From assembly GCF_004099695.1 (NCBI RefSeq), contig NZ_SCHL01000004.1, forward strand, positions 186,001 through 250,000: a stretch of DNA of 64,000 nucleotides, written 5' to 3'. The stretch comes from Methanosarcina sp. MSH10X1. GTDB lineage: Archaea > Halobacteriota > Methanosarcinia > Methanosarcinales > Methanosarcinaceae. Shown piece after piece: positions 36,969-46,191 of this stretch (position 1 is its first letter; each line of letters opens with the position of its first letter). Below the pieces are notes generated by a model. That model searched no databases. It was not told the DNA's origin and saw only the letters and a program-made list of their open reading frames with translations. The translations under genes were made by a program, and so were the position numbers.

Positions 36969-38069
36969 TTACAAGCTGGCGATGCCGAATCCCATTACAA
37001 GGGCTACTGCTTCCCCAGCAAGTATGCCATAGAACGGGTTGGATAGAGCCGTGACCGCCAGAGCCGCAGCTCCTGGCAGCGGATTTTCTACCACCTGAGG
37101 CAGTTGCTGGGGCAGGATCACGAAGATGCCCAGAACCACAAGAAAACCCGCTATCGCCTGAAGCGGGACATATTCACCTACTCGTTTAACCAGACCCAGG
37201 AGGGTTATGCCCGCCATCAGCGCCATGAAAAGCGCAGTTGAGAAAACCGGATCCGGCGTCGCAGCCATAGGTGCCGGAGTAGTCTCAATCGGTCCTCCAC
37301 CCATCAAGGCGCTGGCGAGGCTGCCCAAACCTGCCATCAGGGTCACTCCATCGAGATGAGGTTCAACTCCTGCCAGATTAGAGTTGACCGTGTCGTACGA
37401 GACTACTGCCCCGGTTCTCAGGGCAAAGAGAGAGAAAGCGCCGATGAGTACCGGGCGGGAGATCCAGTCCTTCGTGTTAAGCTTTATCCGCCCAAACCTG
37501 TTACCCCCATCGTCGCCATCCTCTTTCTCCTCGCCGTCCTCTCCGCCATCGTTCTCTTTCCTGAAGCTCTCGGGCGCGTGTCTCTCGGCAAGGGTTCCCA
37601 AGACTACGCTCGCCACTATTACCCAGACCAGATTTCCGGTAAGCAGATATGCCACAACTCCTCCGGCAGTAGAGAACCCCGCTGTATGGGGTTTCTCCTT
37701 GATGTAGCCAGCTCCTACCTCCGTCAGTATTATCCCGACACCAGCAATGATGCCACCTATAACCGCTTCGTCCAGTATCTCAATGAAACTTGAATAAAGG
37801 CCGAGAAGACCCAGGATAATGCTTGGAATTGCCGAAAGGATGACTATGTGCATTATCTGGGGCCTGGACTGGGCAGTGCGCGTGGCAACGGTGATGCTCT
37901 CCACTGTGAAAGTGATTGGCGTTACAGCTCCGTAAAACCAGGTAAGAAGAGCGCCTATGGCGTAGCCAAAGCCTGCAGCCCTGGCGCTGAACCTGTGCCT
38001 GACCGCGTACATGCCCTCAGCGACACCGTCGGCGCACATGCCGACCGCTGCTATAATGGCTTCGATCAT
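36969..38069 (-). CDS. NCS2/AzgA-like membrane permease
   Basis: 366 aa with about ten hydrophobic segments and an acidic Glu/Asp/Gly-rich cytoplasmic loop (residues about 172-190, 15 acidic residues). GGGPIETTPAP and the following helix resemble the substrate region of NCS2 purine permeases of the AzgA type, but the protein is shorter than the usual 430-450 aa. GGAGGGACTGAA precedes the ATG. It follows the ureohydrolase gene by 130 bases on the same strand, which suggests it imports the ureohydrolase substrate or a related nitrogen compound. Family call is moderate. Confidence 0.6.
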   Translation of the reverse strand: MIEAIIAAVGMCADGVAEGMYAVRHRFSARAAGFGYAIGALLTWFYGAVTPITFTVESITVATRTAQSRPQIMHIVILSAIPSIILGLLGLYSSFIEILDEAVIGGIIAGVGIILTEVGAGYIKEKPHTAGFSTAGGVVAYLLTGNLVWVIVASVVLGTLAERHAPESFRKENDGGEDGEEKEDGDDGGNRFGRIKLNTKDWISRPVLIGAFSLFALRTGAVVSYDTVNSNLAGVEPHLDGVTLMAGLGSLASALMGGGPIETTPAPMAATPDPVFSTALFMALMAGITLLGLVKRVGEYVPLQAIAGFLVVLGIFVILPQQLPQVVENPLPGAAALAVTALSNPFYGILAGEAVALVMGFGIASL

Positions 38070-38199
38070 TTCAGTCCCTCCAGACCTGCACCTAGCCGCA
38101 GGCCATTATGCTACTCATGCTACTCCAGGGTCTTATCGAGAGCCCTTTCTCGGGCTGGTACACAGCAGCTAACCCAGTGCTCTGTCCGGACAAAGGAGC

Positions 38200-39423
38200 T
38201 CACCGCTCCTTGGTCACCACACTGCCGGGAGCGGCTGCGGAACCCTTCTCATCAACCTCCCTTGCTTTCTCGGTCTGAGGCTCACCCTTGCGGGTGCGGC
38301 CTAGCTTGCCTGCCTCGACCTGGGCTGCCAGGGCTTCACATATCAGGCGTACTCCCATGAGCGAAGTTACGTCTGAGATATCGTATGGCGGCGAGATTTC
38401 GACTATCTCCATGCCGATTAACCCCTCCCTGGCAAAGTTTCGAACCAGCTTGAGAGCTTCCCTCGGATACAACCCTCCTGGCTCAGGCCAGCCTGTGGCT
38501 GGGCAGAATCCTGGATCTATCGAGTCTATGTCAAATGAAAGATGGACTCCTTCAACACCATCCCAGGCAACCTCAAGTGCCATTTTGGTCACCTCCTCTA
38601 TACCCAGTTCCTCGATATCTCCAATGGTAATGACCGTGGAACCTCCCTTTCGGCCTTCTTCGACTCCGGGCCTTGGAACCTGCCAGCCTCCTATGCCTAT
38701 CTGTACCAGATTGCCCATGTCAAAATGCATCTCATGAGCGGCCCAGTAAAACGGCGTGGTATGCATCTTCTCGTCAAGATCAGTCCTCTGGGTATCGATA
38801 TGCCTATCGAAATGTATTACGCCGATGTCCTTTCCAAAACCATTCATCAGCCCGCGGGCTGTGGGAAAACCTATAGAGTGGTCTCCGCCAAGGATTACCG
38901 GAAACACCCCTTTGCCTCTGATATATTCGATCCCTTTGGTTATCTGGTCGAAGGATTTCTCTATATTTGCAGGAATGATGAATAGATCTCCAACATCCAC
39001 TATATCGAGCTGCTCTCTCAGGTCTACCCCAAGCTCGTAGTAGTAAGGTGTATACAGGCCTGAGATCCGGCGCATGCCTTCAGGGCCGAACCTGGGTCCG
39101 GGACGATAGGTAGTACCCGTATCCAGGGGGCAGCCAACAATTGCCACTTCGTGTTCGCCAACCTCCCGGATGTCAGCGAGGAAAGGCGACTTGAGGAAAG
39201 TGTTAATTCCGGCAAAGTGTGGAAGTTCACCCCGGGCGAAGGTGCTTGCCAGCTCTTTATCCTGAATCGACTCCGCAGGGTCCAGGCCGAACATGTGTGC
39301 TCTTTGCAGTTCCTTCTTCAGCCTCTTGTCTGTAAGTTCATCTTCGTACCGTTTGGCGATTTCACCCTGAAGCTCCTCACGGCGCTTCTCTTCTCTTTCA
39401 GAGAGTTTTTTTTCTTTTGCCAT
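38200..39423 (-). CDS. Ureohydrolase (agmatinase/arginase superfamily), possible guanidine hydrolase type
   Basis: 407 aa. Metal ligands of the family are all present: H182 in GGDHS, D206, H208 and D210 in HFDRHID, and D298 and D300 in SFDIDSIDP. The usual DAHxD has Arg in place of Ala. N-terminal extension of about 90 charged residues and a C-terminal tail of 35. Members split urea from a guanidino compound using two Mn or Ni ions. The large N-terminal extension and HFDRHID recall cyanobacterial proteins shown to hydrolyse free guanidine, but I rely on memory for that likeness. First of a two-gene unit with a permease. GGAG precedes the ATG. Confidence 0.8.
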   Translation of the reverse strand: MAKEKKLSEREEKRREELQGEIAKRYEDELTDKRLKKELQRAHMFGLDPAESIQDKELASTFARGELPHFAGINTFLKSPFLADIREVGEHEVAIVGCPLDTGTTYRPGPRFGPEGMRRISGLYTPYYYELGVDLREQLDIVDVGDLFIIPANIEKSFDQITKGIEYIRGKGVFPVILGGDHSIGFPTARGLMNGFGKDIGVIHFDRHIDTQRTDLDEKMHTTPFYWAAHEMHFDMGNLVQIGIGGWQVPRPGVEEGRKGGSTVITIGDIEELGIEEVTKMALEVAWDGVEGVHLSFDIDSIDPGFCPATGWPEPGGLYPREALKLVRNFAREGLIGMEIVEISPPYDISDVTSLMGVRLICEALAAQVEAGKLGRTRKGEPQTEKAREVDEKGSAAAPGSVVTKER

Positions 39424-40099
39424 TTGATCTGCTCCTTTTGCTCATGCCCCCGCATAAGTAAAATTTTTTTACTGATATATTTCTAACTGTTTTGGAGACG
39501 CTGAAGCGTAAAGGATAAAAATCAATCAGCTCCAAGTTTAACCCAGCAAAACGTTCTGGTAAATCGCAGTGCTTAGACCCCTATTTGTGCCCCCGTCTCC
39601 AAGGTTAACTTGTAACTAAGAGTATATATTATTGGGCTCTATAGAAATTCTCGATTTGAACCCGGAATTAAGCCTATCATTTTTTGTGTATGTTGCAGAC
39701 TAATAGTTATATTAAACGTAAGATTGGAGTGACCTGAATACCTGAATCTTTGTCACAGCCGGGTCCATTAAACAGCTAAATTTCAGGAATTTGCTCAGGT
39801 TTTGCAAACCCTTTATTCACATTTCGTCCTCTGTATCTATACTCAAATAGGTACTACGAAATTATCTAATTAAATATTATAAAAATCAATAGTAATATTA
39901 ACTCAGGTATCACTGGTGGAGACAGAATAATTAAAATGAAGATTGGAACCGGAAGTCAGGAATTGAAATGGAAATCCGGAAACTCCCGGGTCCCGCATGA
40001 GTTCTTTCAGAAAAGGGGCTCTGGGGAAACTGGCAAGATACACTGATCTTCTAACTGGCACACGTATTTTAAGCTATAATATGAAGTATCGAGGTACGT
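39424..40099. other. Divergent intergenic region
   Basis: 676 bases between the ureohydrolase and the kinase-phosphoesterase gene. TATATATTATT lies near 39621 and A/T-rich blocks at 39850-39900. No gene, RNA or repeat identified. Confidence 0.45.
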
Positions 40100-41278
40100 A
40101 TGAGGTATCTGGTATTTTTGAGGGGAGTACCCGGCTCAGGCAAATCAACCTTTATCAGGGAGAATAACCTCGAGCCTTATACCATTTCTTCAGATAGCAT
40201 CAGGCTGATCCTTAAGCCGCCTGTACTATCTGTCACCGGAAAACCTGTGACCTCTCAAAAAATCAATCATCGGGTCTGGGGGCTCATTTATTCACTAATT
40301 AAAAGCCATATGGAGGACGGGGATTTCATAATCCTTGACGCAACAAATGCGGGAAATGCCGATATTGCCAAATACAGGAAGCTTGTCAGATTCTACAGGT
40401 ATGAGGCTGTCTGTATCGATTTTACGGATGTTCCCCTTGAGATTGCGAAGCAGAGGAACAGGAAAAGGCCTGAATACGAAATTGTGCCTGAAAAGGTAAT
40501 TGATGAGATGTATTCTATAATAAGCAGGCAAACCGTGCCATCATTCGTTAAGGTAATAAAGCCACAGGAATTTCATGAAAGGCTCCGATATAAGGCTACT
40601 GACTTTTCCCGTTACAGGAGAATCCATCACATAGGAGATATAAATGGGAATTACAGCGCTCTCATGGAATATCTCACATGCGGGCTGAACGAGAGTGACC
40701 TGTATATTTTCCTGGGAGATTACGCAGGCAGCGGAACTGAAAATGCCGGGGTTATCAAATTTTTAACTTCCATAATGTGCAGGGACAATGTGGTCCTGCT
40801 CGAAGGGGAACACGAGTCATGTTCCTGCAGACCGGCAGAAGGCGAAGAACCCCGAAGATTCGGGTTCCCGGATACCCTGTATAATCTTCCAGAGATGAAG
40901 CAGGCAGATATTACAGAAGATGATATTCTGGATTTATGCAAAAAATTGAGGCTATGTGCTTACTATAAATTCCAGAACAGGTGCGTACTCGTAACTCATG
41001 GGGGCCTGAGCAGCCTTCCTGAAAATCTGATTTTTGTCGGAGCCGATCAGATGATTAACGGCGTGGGCGATCCAGGTGATGCATATCTTATTGCTACGAG
41101 CTTTAACAATAACACAAATGAGAACACTTACCAGGTTCACGGGCATAGAAATCCGGAGAATCTTCCTATTAAAAACGGCAGAACATTCAATTTGTGCCCC
41201 GGAAAAGATGATTTCCTTAGAGTCGTCACTCTTGACAGAGATGGGTTTTATAGCCGGGAAATTAAGAAAGGGGTATAA
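40100..41278 (+). CDS. P-loop kinase fused to a metallophosphoesterase-like domain (Pnkp-like)
   Basis: 392 aa. Residues 1-165 are a polynucleotide-kinase-like P-loop domain: RGVPGSGKSTFIREN at 8-22, SSDSIR, and ILDATN, with RNRKRPEYEIVPEKVIDEMY forming the lid. Residues 174-385 match a calcineurin-type phosphatase: GDINGN 179-184 for GDIHGN, GDYAGSG 206-212 for GDYVDRG, EGEHE 235-239 for GNHE, then THGG and VHGHR. Three expected catalytic residues are changed (His to Asn, Asp to Gly, Asn to Glu). The Pnkp ligase domain is absent. RNA or DNA end processing is inferred for the kinase part. Confidence 0.75.
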   Translation: MRYLVFLRGVPGSGKSTFIRENNLEPYTISSDSIRLILKPPVLSVTGKPVTSQKINHRVWGLIYSLIKSHMEDGDFIILDATNAGNADIAKYRKLVRFYRYEAVCIDFTDVPLEIAKQRNRKRPEYEIVPEKVIDEMYSIISRQTVPSFVKVIKPQEFHERLRYKATDFSRYRRIHHIGDINGNYSALMEYLTCGLNESDLYIFLGDYAGSGTENAGVIKFLTSIMCRDNVVLLEGEHESCSCRPAEGEEPRRFGFPDTLYNLPEMKQADITEDDILDLCKKLRLCAYYKFQNRCVLVTHGGLSSLPENLIFVGADQMINGVGDPGDAYLIATSFNNNTNENTYQVHGHRNPENLPIKNGRTFNLCPGKDDFLRVVTLDRDGFYSREIKKGV

Positions 41279-41584
41279 ACCGATCTCTGTTCTCGAACCG
41301 GAAGCTCCATTTTTAGGGGATGCCTCCTGCTCCCGGCTGATCTGAAAGATCTGCAAAAATATAAATCCAGAATATCTTTAAAGTTTTAGCCAGAGTTCTT
41401 TACAAGAGCCAGCCAGACCAAACTATCTAAAAGCTTACTTTTTAGCCTTCTTATTTTAGACTTCTTTTTTAGGCTTCTTTTTTAAACTTCTTTTCTAGGA
41501 TTATTAGTTTAGCCTTCTTTTTTAACCTTCTTTTTTAGCTTTCCTTCTTTTTTAGCTTTATTAGTTTAGCCTTATTAGTTTAGT
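41279..41584. repeat. Convergent spacer with degenerate T-rich repeat (TTTAGCCTTCTTTTTTA)
   Basis: Between two convergent genes. From about 41432 to 41582 variants of TTTAGCCTTCTTTTTTA and TTATTAGTTTAG recur eight to ten times. T-runs on the plus strand would terminate archaeal transcription of the upstream gene. Confidence 0.65.
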
Positions 41585-42058
41585 CTACTTATTTTTTAAT
41601 CTGAGATTCATAGTCGAATCTATCTGATCATCAACTTTCTCTATATAATCTATTGTAAATTCCTGAGGACTTACGAGCTTAATTATAAAATCCTCCCTGA
41701 ATTTTTTGCCATCCTTGAGTCCGTCATATCCTCCTTTCAGAGTATTCCCGTCGGACCAGGAAGCGGTGTGATCATGTGTTTCAGCCATGTTGGTGATACT
41801 GTAAATATGCAGTTCTCCGGTTTCTTTATCGAAGCCAAAAAGGTTATCCAGCTCATAGGTACCCAATTCTTCCACTTCGAACCTGTTTGCCGATTTCAAG
41901 CCCCATCCGCCCGCAGCCATGCTGAAATTCCATGTTCCCTCCAGCTTCATAACGCTTCCTCCGGTTTTTATGACTCCTTCAGCAAGCCAGTCGCCAAGAA
42001 ATACATGGAGTTTTTTTATCTCGGCAGGAATCGGATACATTTCACTAATAGTAGGCAT
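41585..42058 (-). CDS. DUF1579-like protein, probable lipocalin-type beta barrel
   Basis: 157 aa. LHVFLGDWLAEGVI...GTWNFSMAAGGWGL and repeated beta strands look like the DUF1579/heme-binding-like beta-barrel group. No signal peptide. ATG 42058 follows GGGGGAG at eight bases; the seven-codon extension is unlikely. Function unknown. Confidence 0.65.
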   Translation of the reverse strand: MPTISEMYPIPAEIKKLHVFLGDWLAEGVIKTGGSVMKLEGTWNFSMAAGGWGLKSANRFEVEELGTYELDNLFGFDKETGELHIYSITNMAETHDHTASWSDGNTLKGGYDGLKDGKKFREDFIIKLVSPQEFTIDYIEKVDDQIDSTMNLRLKNK

Positions 42059-42492
42059 AATATCTACTCCCCCATACATCGGTTACGCTGAGAGGCAATA
42101 TGTAATTTCTGTTGTACCCGGGTACACGGTTTATCAATTGGGAATTATTTGCTGGAAAACAGATCTTGGAAAACAGATCTTAAGTGTATCCGCACAGACT
42201 GGACGGGTAAAAAATTTAAATTTAAGGTTCAAGTTGAAATCCCAATAAAAACAGGTCAAGCCCTGATTAATAAAAAGGGAGAATGTGCCTGGAAAACCCC
42301 TGAGGTGGGAAATCTAAGCTAAATTTCAGCCGGGGAAGTTTTCGAAGCTTATGTAAACGGGAAACCTAAGCTGGAGATCAGGTAATAAACCTGAAAATGC
42401 AGGCTTTTCAAAAGCCTGAGACCTTTTTGGCGTTTTCTGGATACTAGCTGAACTCCAGTAAAGAGTTTGAAGGCAATTCAATCCTGATCGGA
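42059..42492. other. Intergenic region
   Basis: No gene seen. It contains one perfect 9-bp hairpin, listed separately, and the promoter of the DUF1579-like gene. Confidence 0.45.
42400..42418 (-). terminator. Perfect 9-bp hairpin downstream of DUF1699 gene
   Basis: CAGGCTTTT-C-AAAAGCCTG lies 75 bases after the stop of the DUF1699 gene on that gene's transcript. It is a plausible 3'-end structure, with no clean T-run behind it. Confidence 0.35.
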
Positions 42493-42900
42493 TCAGGCAG
42501 GAGCTTCCTTGTTCATGATATAGGCAACCATTTCAGGGTTGATTCTGCTCTCCCTTGAAACTTTTGCTTCAATATCCTCATTGGATTTACCTTCGGTTTT
42601 CATCTCCTTTATTTTCTCAATAACTGAGGATGGAATGGTGTAGTATTCGTTAATGTCCTTTCTGTGACCCCATACATCGCCTTCGATAAGCTGGATTTTC
42701 TGCATTTCAAGGAACATTTCTATGGATTTTGAAACCGTGCCCATGTAAGATTTAGGTAACTGAATAACATCGATTTTTGGGCAGGTTTCAACCAGTGCAA
42801 ATATATCCTTGTTCGAAGGTCTGAAAGCCAGATGAACAATACGTTCATTAGGGTTAAGTGTAAAGATTTCTTCTCTTGAGCTAACAACTCTAATTTTCAT
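42493..42900 (-). CDS. DUF1699 family protein
   Basis: 135 aa. It matches the DUF1699 family of Methanosarcinales: MKIRVVSSREEIFTLNPNERIVHLAFRPS at the N terminus, VQLPKSYMGTVSKS-like IQLPKSYMGTVSKSIEMFL in the middle, and EGDVWGHRKDINEYY. The C-terminal 40 residues are helical. Several paralogues are usual in these genomes; function is unknown. Small cytoplasmic protein with its own A/T-rich promoter. Confidence 0.85.
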   Translation of the reverse strand: MKIRVVSSREEIFTLNPNERIVHLAFRPSNKDIFALVETCPKIDVIQLPKSYMGTVSKSIEMFLEMQKIQLIEGDVWGHRKDINEYYTIPSSVIEKIKEMKTEGKSNEDIEAKVSRESRINPEMVAYIMNKEAPA

Positions 42901-43415
42901 GTTTTTCCCCCACTGTGAAGTTTTTTTACGTTTTACATTGATATAAGCTATTTACACTGACTATAAATATTTATCTTATAGTTCCGTTATTTTTTATATA
43001 GTCTTCCTGGTTTATGGCTTCCGTTAATGTCTTCCAACTAACCAGAAAAGAGAGTTGACCGGAAAAAGTACTGGGAGTAAGGAAAATCCCGCTAAATAAA
43101 AATAGCTTTAACAATTAATGTAGCCTGATCAGGTATTTATTGTTTATAGCTGTTATTTAATTGAAAGTCCTTGATTATAATAAAACTCATTAGTCAATAT
43201 ATATAATTAAGGGTAAAATTATAGAATAGGTAAATTATAAGATTACAGGCTATTATCAGGGCTGGAATTATTCAAACGCTCATCTTCTCTAAATAAATTA
43301 TTGCGACGTTATTATTAAATCCTTAAATTCAAAAGTGGGAGCCTTTTATTAGTAACTGCATGTAGACATTAAGGAACATTATTTTTATTAAGGAAAATTT
43401 ATCGGGGTTTTTATC
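42901..43415. other. Divergent intergenic region
   Basis: 515 bases, about 70% A/T. TATA-like ATATATATAATTAAG lies at about 43196-43210. Nothing else identified. The last bases (CGGGGTTTTTATCT) precede the TTG start of the surface protein gene. Confidence 0.45.
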
Positions 43416-44513
43416 TTGTCGAAAACAAAAAAGGTTATACTGGTGGTATTCGGAGTATTGGTTGCGCTTCAGGCTATCGCTGGCAGTGCTTCTGCTGCAA
43501 CTATTTATGTAGAGTCTGGAGATTCGATTCAAACAGCAGTAGATAATGCACTTCCCGGTGATACGGTAATTGTAAAACCGGGAATCTACGAAGGAGATAT
43601 AGAGATTTCAACTCCAAATCTAACTGTAATATCAAGCAGTCCTTATAAAGCAATAATTGAAGCTAAGGAGAATGCGTTCAATATTTATGAAAGTAATGTT
43701 GTGATAAAAAACTTTGATATAAAAGGCCCGGGGAAATCCTCAGGAGTTTGTTTTTCGTTTACCCGTACCGAATCTACAGATGGGGCTTTTTCCTGCACGG
43801 TTCAAAATAATAAAATATCCAACTTTAGCATTGGTGCAGACGTTGGATTTTATATGTACAGCGGAAGTGAAGATATTCTTAACAACGATATCTCCAACTG
43901 CCAGACAGGAATATATGCCTTTGATCTTATGTTTGAGACTCTGACAATTAGTGGGAACAGGATTACGAACTGTGATAACGGACTATATCTCATTGATGCC
44001 TCGTGCATAGTTACCAATAACAATTTTAATAACACTGTAAACGTAAATGCTCCTGATGGAGCCGGATGTACTTTCAACACAACGAAAGCAGTCGGAAAAA
44101 ACATAGTAGGCGGGCCTTATCTGGGCGGGAACTATTGGGCAACCCCTTCAGGCAGGGGTTTCTCACAGACTCATCACGATAGCAATGAAGACGGTTTTGC
44201 AGATGAGCCATATAAGCTCGAAGATTCTCCTAATTCTGTTGACTATCTGCCTCTTATACCTTTGAAAACCCCGACAGCAGCTTTTTCGGCGTCTCCTACC
44301 TCAGGAAAAGCCCCCCTGAAAGTTCAGTTTTCTGACAGAAGTACAGATTCACCTGTTCTGTGGAAGTGGAGTTTTGGAGATGGAACCTATTCAACCGCCA
44401 AAAACCCTGTACATAAATATGGTAAAGCCGGAAAATATACTGTTAGCTTAACAGCAAGGAATAAAAAAGGCAGTAACAGTGAAACCATTTCAAATTATAT
44501 CAGTGTAAAGTAA
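43416..44513 (+). CDS. Secreted beta-helix (NosD-like) surface protein with PKD domain
   Basis: 365 aa. Signal peptide VILVVFGVLVALQAIAGSASA followed by ATIYVESGDSIQTAVDNA. Residues 30-250 are a right-handed parallel beta helix of the NosD/pectate-lyase-like type, with repeated hxNNxhxNxxxGhxh strands. The C-terminal 85 residues are a PKD domain (FSASPTSGKAPLKVQFSD, WKWSFGDGTYST, KYTVSLTARNKKG). Such proteins are common on the Methanosarcina cell surface and may bind or coat. TTG start with CGGGGT eight bases upstream. Confidence 0.88.
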   Translation: MSKTKKVILVVFGVLVALQAIAGSASAATIYVESGDSIQTAVDNALPGDTVIVKPGIYEGDIEISTPNLTVISSSPYKAIIEAKENAFNIYESNVVIKNFDIKGPGKSSGVCFSFTRTESTDGAFSCTVQNNKISNFSIGADVGFYMYSGSEDILNNDISNCQTGIYAFDLMFETLTISGNRITNCDNGLYLIDASCIVTNNNFNNTVNVNAPDGAGCTFNTTKAVGKNIVGGPYLGGNYWATPSGRGFSQTHHDSNEDGFADEPYKLEDSPNSVDYLPLIPLKTPTAAFSASPTSGKAPLKVQFSDRSTDSPVLWKWSFGDGTYSTAKNPVHKYGKAGKYTVSLTARNKKGSNSETISNYISVK

Positions 44514-44565
44514 GTAATGTAATAAGTAATGTTTTAAGTAATGGCTTAAACGAAAAAATAAAAAG

Positions 44566-44631
44566 GCACGGTCTAAATGTAAAAGGTCATGTTTTAAAGC
44601 ACGGTCTAAGGGTAAAAGGTCGTGTTTTAAA
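44566..44631. repeat. 33-bp direct tandem repeat
   Basis: GCACGGTCTAA...GTTTTAAA occurs at 44566-44598 and 44599-44631, with differences in four positions. It follows the PKD protein stop and could be a 3'-UTR element. Confidence 0.8.
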
Positions 44632-44750
44632 AACTGGCATAATATTTTCAGATGTAAATCGGTACAACTTCTAGAACTGAATCCTGAAGAGCAGAAGATA
44701 TTTCTGTGACATGCTAACGTTTATTTCAATTCAGAGCCGATTGATCATAT

Positions 44751-45338
44751 ATGGTGGATATTGCAGGGAGAAAAGATCTGCGAGAAGCTAATCTTAAAGG
44801 AACTGACCTTCGAGGAAAAAACTTTCAAGGAGCTGACCTCGAAAAGGCTGACCTTATAGAGACTGACCTTAGAGAGGCTAATCTTGAAGGAGCGAACCTT
44901 AAAGGGGCTGATCTTTTTAAGGCAAATCTCAGAGAGGCTAACCTTGAAGGAGCTTATCTTATATGGGCTGACCTTAGATGGGTTCAGCTTGAAGCGGCTC
45001 ACCTTGGAGGAGCTCACCTTGAAGGAGCCAGACTTGAAGAAGCTAATCTTGAAAAGGCAGATCTTAAAGGGGCTTATCTTGAAGGCGCTAACCTTATAAA
45101 CGCTGACCTTGGAGAAGCGAATCTCGAAAGAGCTACCCTTAAGGGAGCCAATCTTGAAGGCGCTAACCTTGAAGGGGCAAAACTCGAAACAGCTTTGCTT
45201 GAGGAGGCTTACGGCCTGTCACCTGACCAGCTTTCGAAAGTGAAAACCCTTTATAATGCAAAATTAGATGAAAAGCTCCTCTTAGCACTAAAAGAGAAGT
45301 GTCCTGCACTTTTCGAGAAGCCTGAATACAAGGAATAA
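44751..45338 (+). CDS. Pentapeptide-repeat protein
   Basis: 195 aa. From about residue 8 to 150 the sequence is built of some 28 A(D/N)LxG/E pentapeptides (ANLEGANLKGADLFKANL and so on), forecasting a right-handed quadrilateral beta helix. The last 45 residues are a non-repeat helical cap (LSPDQLSKVKTLYNAKL). Some family members mimic DNA and protect gyrase; others have unknown roles. No signal peptide. The DNA itself is a near-repeat of GCTAACCTTGAAGGAG, so length could vary between strains. Confidence 0.88.
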   Translation: MVDIAGRKDLREANLKGTDLRGKNFQGADLEKADLIETDLREANLEGANLKGADLFKANLREANLEGAYLIWADLRWVQLEAAHLGGAHLEGARLEEANLEKADLKGAYLEGANLINADLGEANLERATLKGANLEGANLEGAKLETALLEEAYGLSPDQLSKVKTLYNAKLDEKLLLALKEKCPALFEKPEYKE

Positions 45339-45690
45339 TGGAGAATCATCAGAGTATTACTATAAATCTTTGTTTTCTATCTTCTGTGGATTCAGCATTC
45401 AATTTAATTCGCTGATAACCCTCCCATATCTATGCAACGCTTATATTCAGACGAGCGAGAACCATTGCAGAAACAGGATTTTTTACTATCCGGTGTCGCT
45501 TATATTAAAACATCGAAAATTTCAAATCTGTTTTGTGAGTTTCCTCATGTCAAGAGATTGAGCATATGAGGTCATCTTTTAATATTATAACCCTGTCAGG
45601 ACACATAATCTATGAACGCATACCAGTTGCAGCGATTACAGTAATTCGTTAATAATAAGAAATTAGCAGGAGTAAGCAGGAAGTGATAGT
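45339..45690. other. Intergenic region
   Basis: 352 bases with no supported gene. A 63-codon plus-strand frame (45370-45561) has no ribosome-binding site. AGGAGTAAGCAGGAAG before 45691 serves pyrophosphatase. Confidence 0.45.
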
Positions 45691-46191
45691 ATGACCGAAA
45701 GACAGGTTGAAAGTGTACTTATCGAGATTCCGAAAGGGAGCCGAAATAAATACGAGTATGATAAAGAGAAAAAAGTGATTAAATACGACAGAATGCTTTC
45801 TTCTTCAATGGTATATCCTTCAGATTATGGTTTTTTCCCAGATACCCTGGCCCTCGACGGTGACCCGTTAGATGCAATGGTTTTAACCTGGGAACCTACC
45901 TTTCCGGGATGTGTAATAGATGTACATCTTGTGGCATTATTTGACATGGAAGACGATAAAGGAAGGGATGAAAAAATCCTCTGCGTTCCAAAGAATGATC
46001 CTATGTGGAATTATATTGAGTCCGTTGACAAGGTTCCGCCTCATCTATTTAAGGAAATTACCCACTTTTTCCAGAATTATAAGAAACTGGAGGGTAAACA
46101 TGTGAATGTTTTCGGATGGAGAGGGCTCGAAACAGCAGTCACCATACTTGAGGAGGCTAAATCCCGATATATTCAGCAGGAGAAACAATGA
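45691..46191 (+). CDS. ppa: Inorganic pyrophosphatase (family I)
   Basis: 166 aa, standard length. IEIPKGSRNKYEYDKEKK at the N terminus and DGDPLDAMVL with the metal-binding aspartates are the family signature; DRMLSSSMVYPSDYGFFP matches the substrate-proximal strand. The downstream DVHLVALFDMEDDKGRDEKIL carries the remaining acidic ligands. It splits pyrophosphate to two phosphates in the cytoplasm and drives biosynthesis. A good ribosome-binding site precedes the ATG. Confidence 0.95.
   Translation: MTERQVESVLIEIPKGSRNKYEYDKEKKVIKYDRMLSSSMVYPSDYGFFPDTLALDGDPLDAMVLTWEPTFPGCVIDVHLVALFDMEDDKGRDEKILCVPKNDPMWNYIESVDKVPPHLFKEITHFFQNYKKLEGKHVNVFGWRGLETAVTILEEAKSRYIQQEKQ

Noticed and set aside
44751-45338. 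Pentapeptide-repeat DNA as a tandem repeat rather than a gene
   Set aside because: One frame stays open with a non-repeat helical cap and a clear stop, and the protein pattern is better conserved than the DNA pattern.
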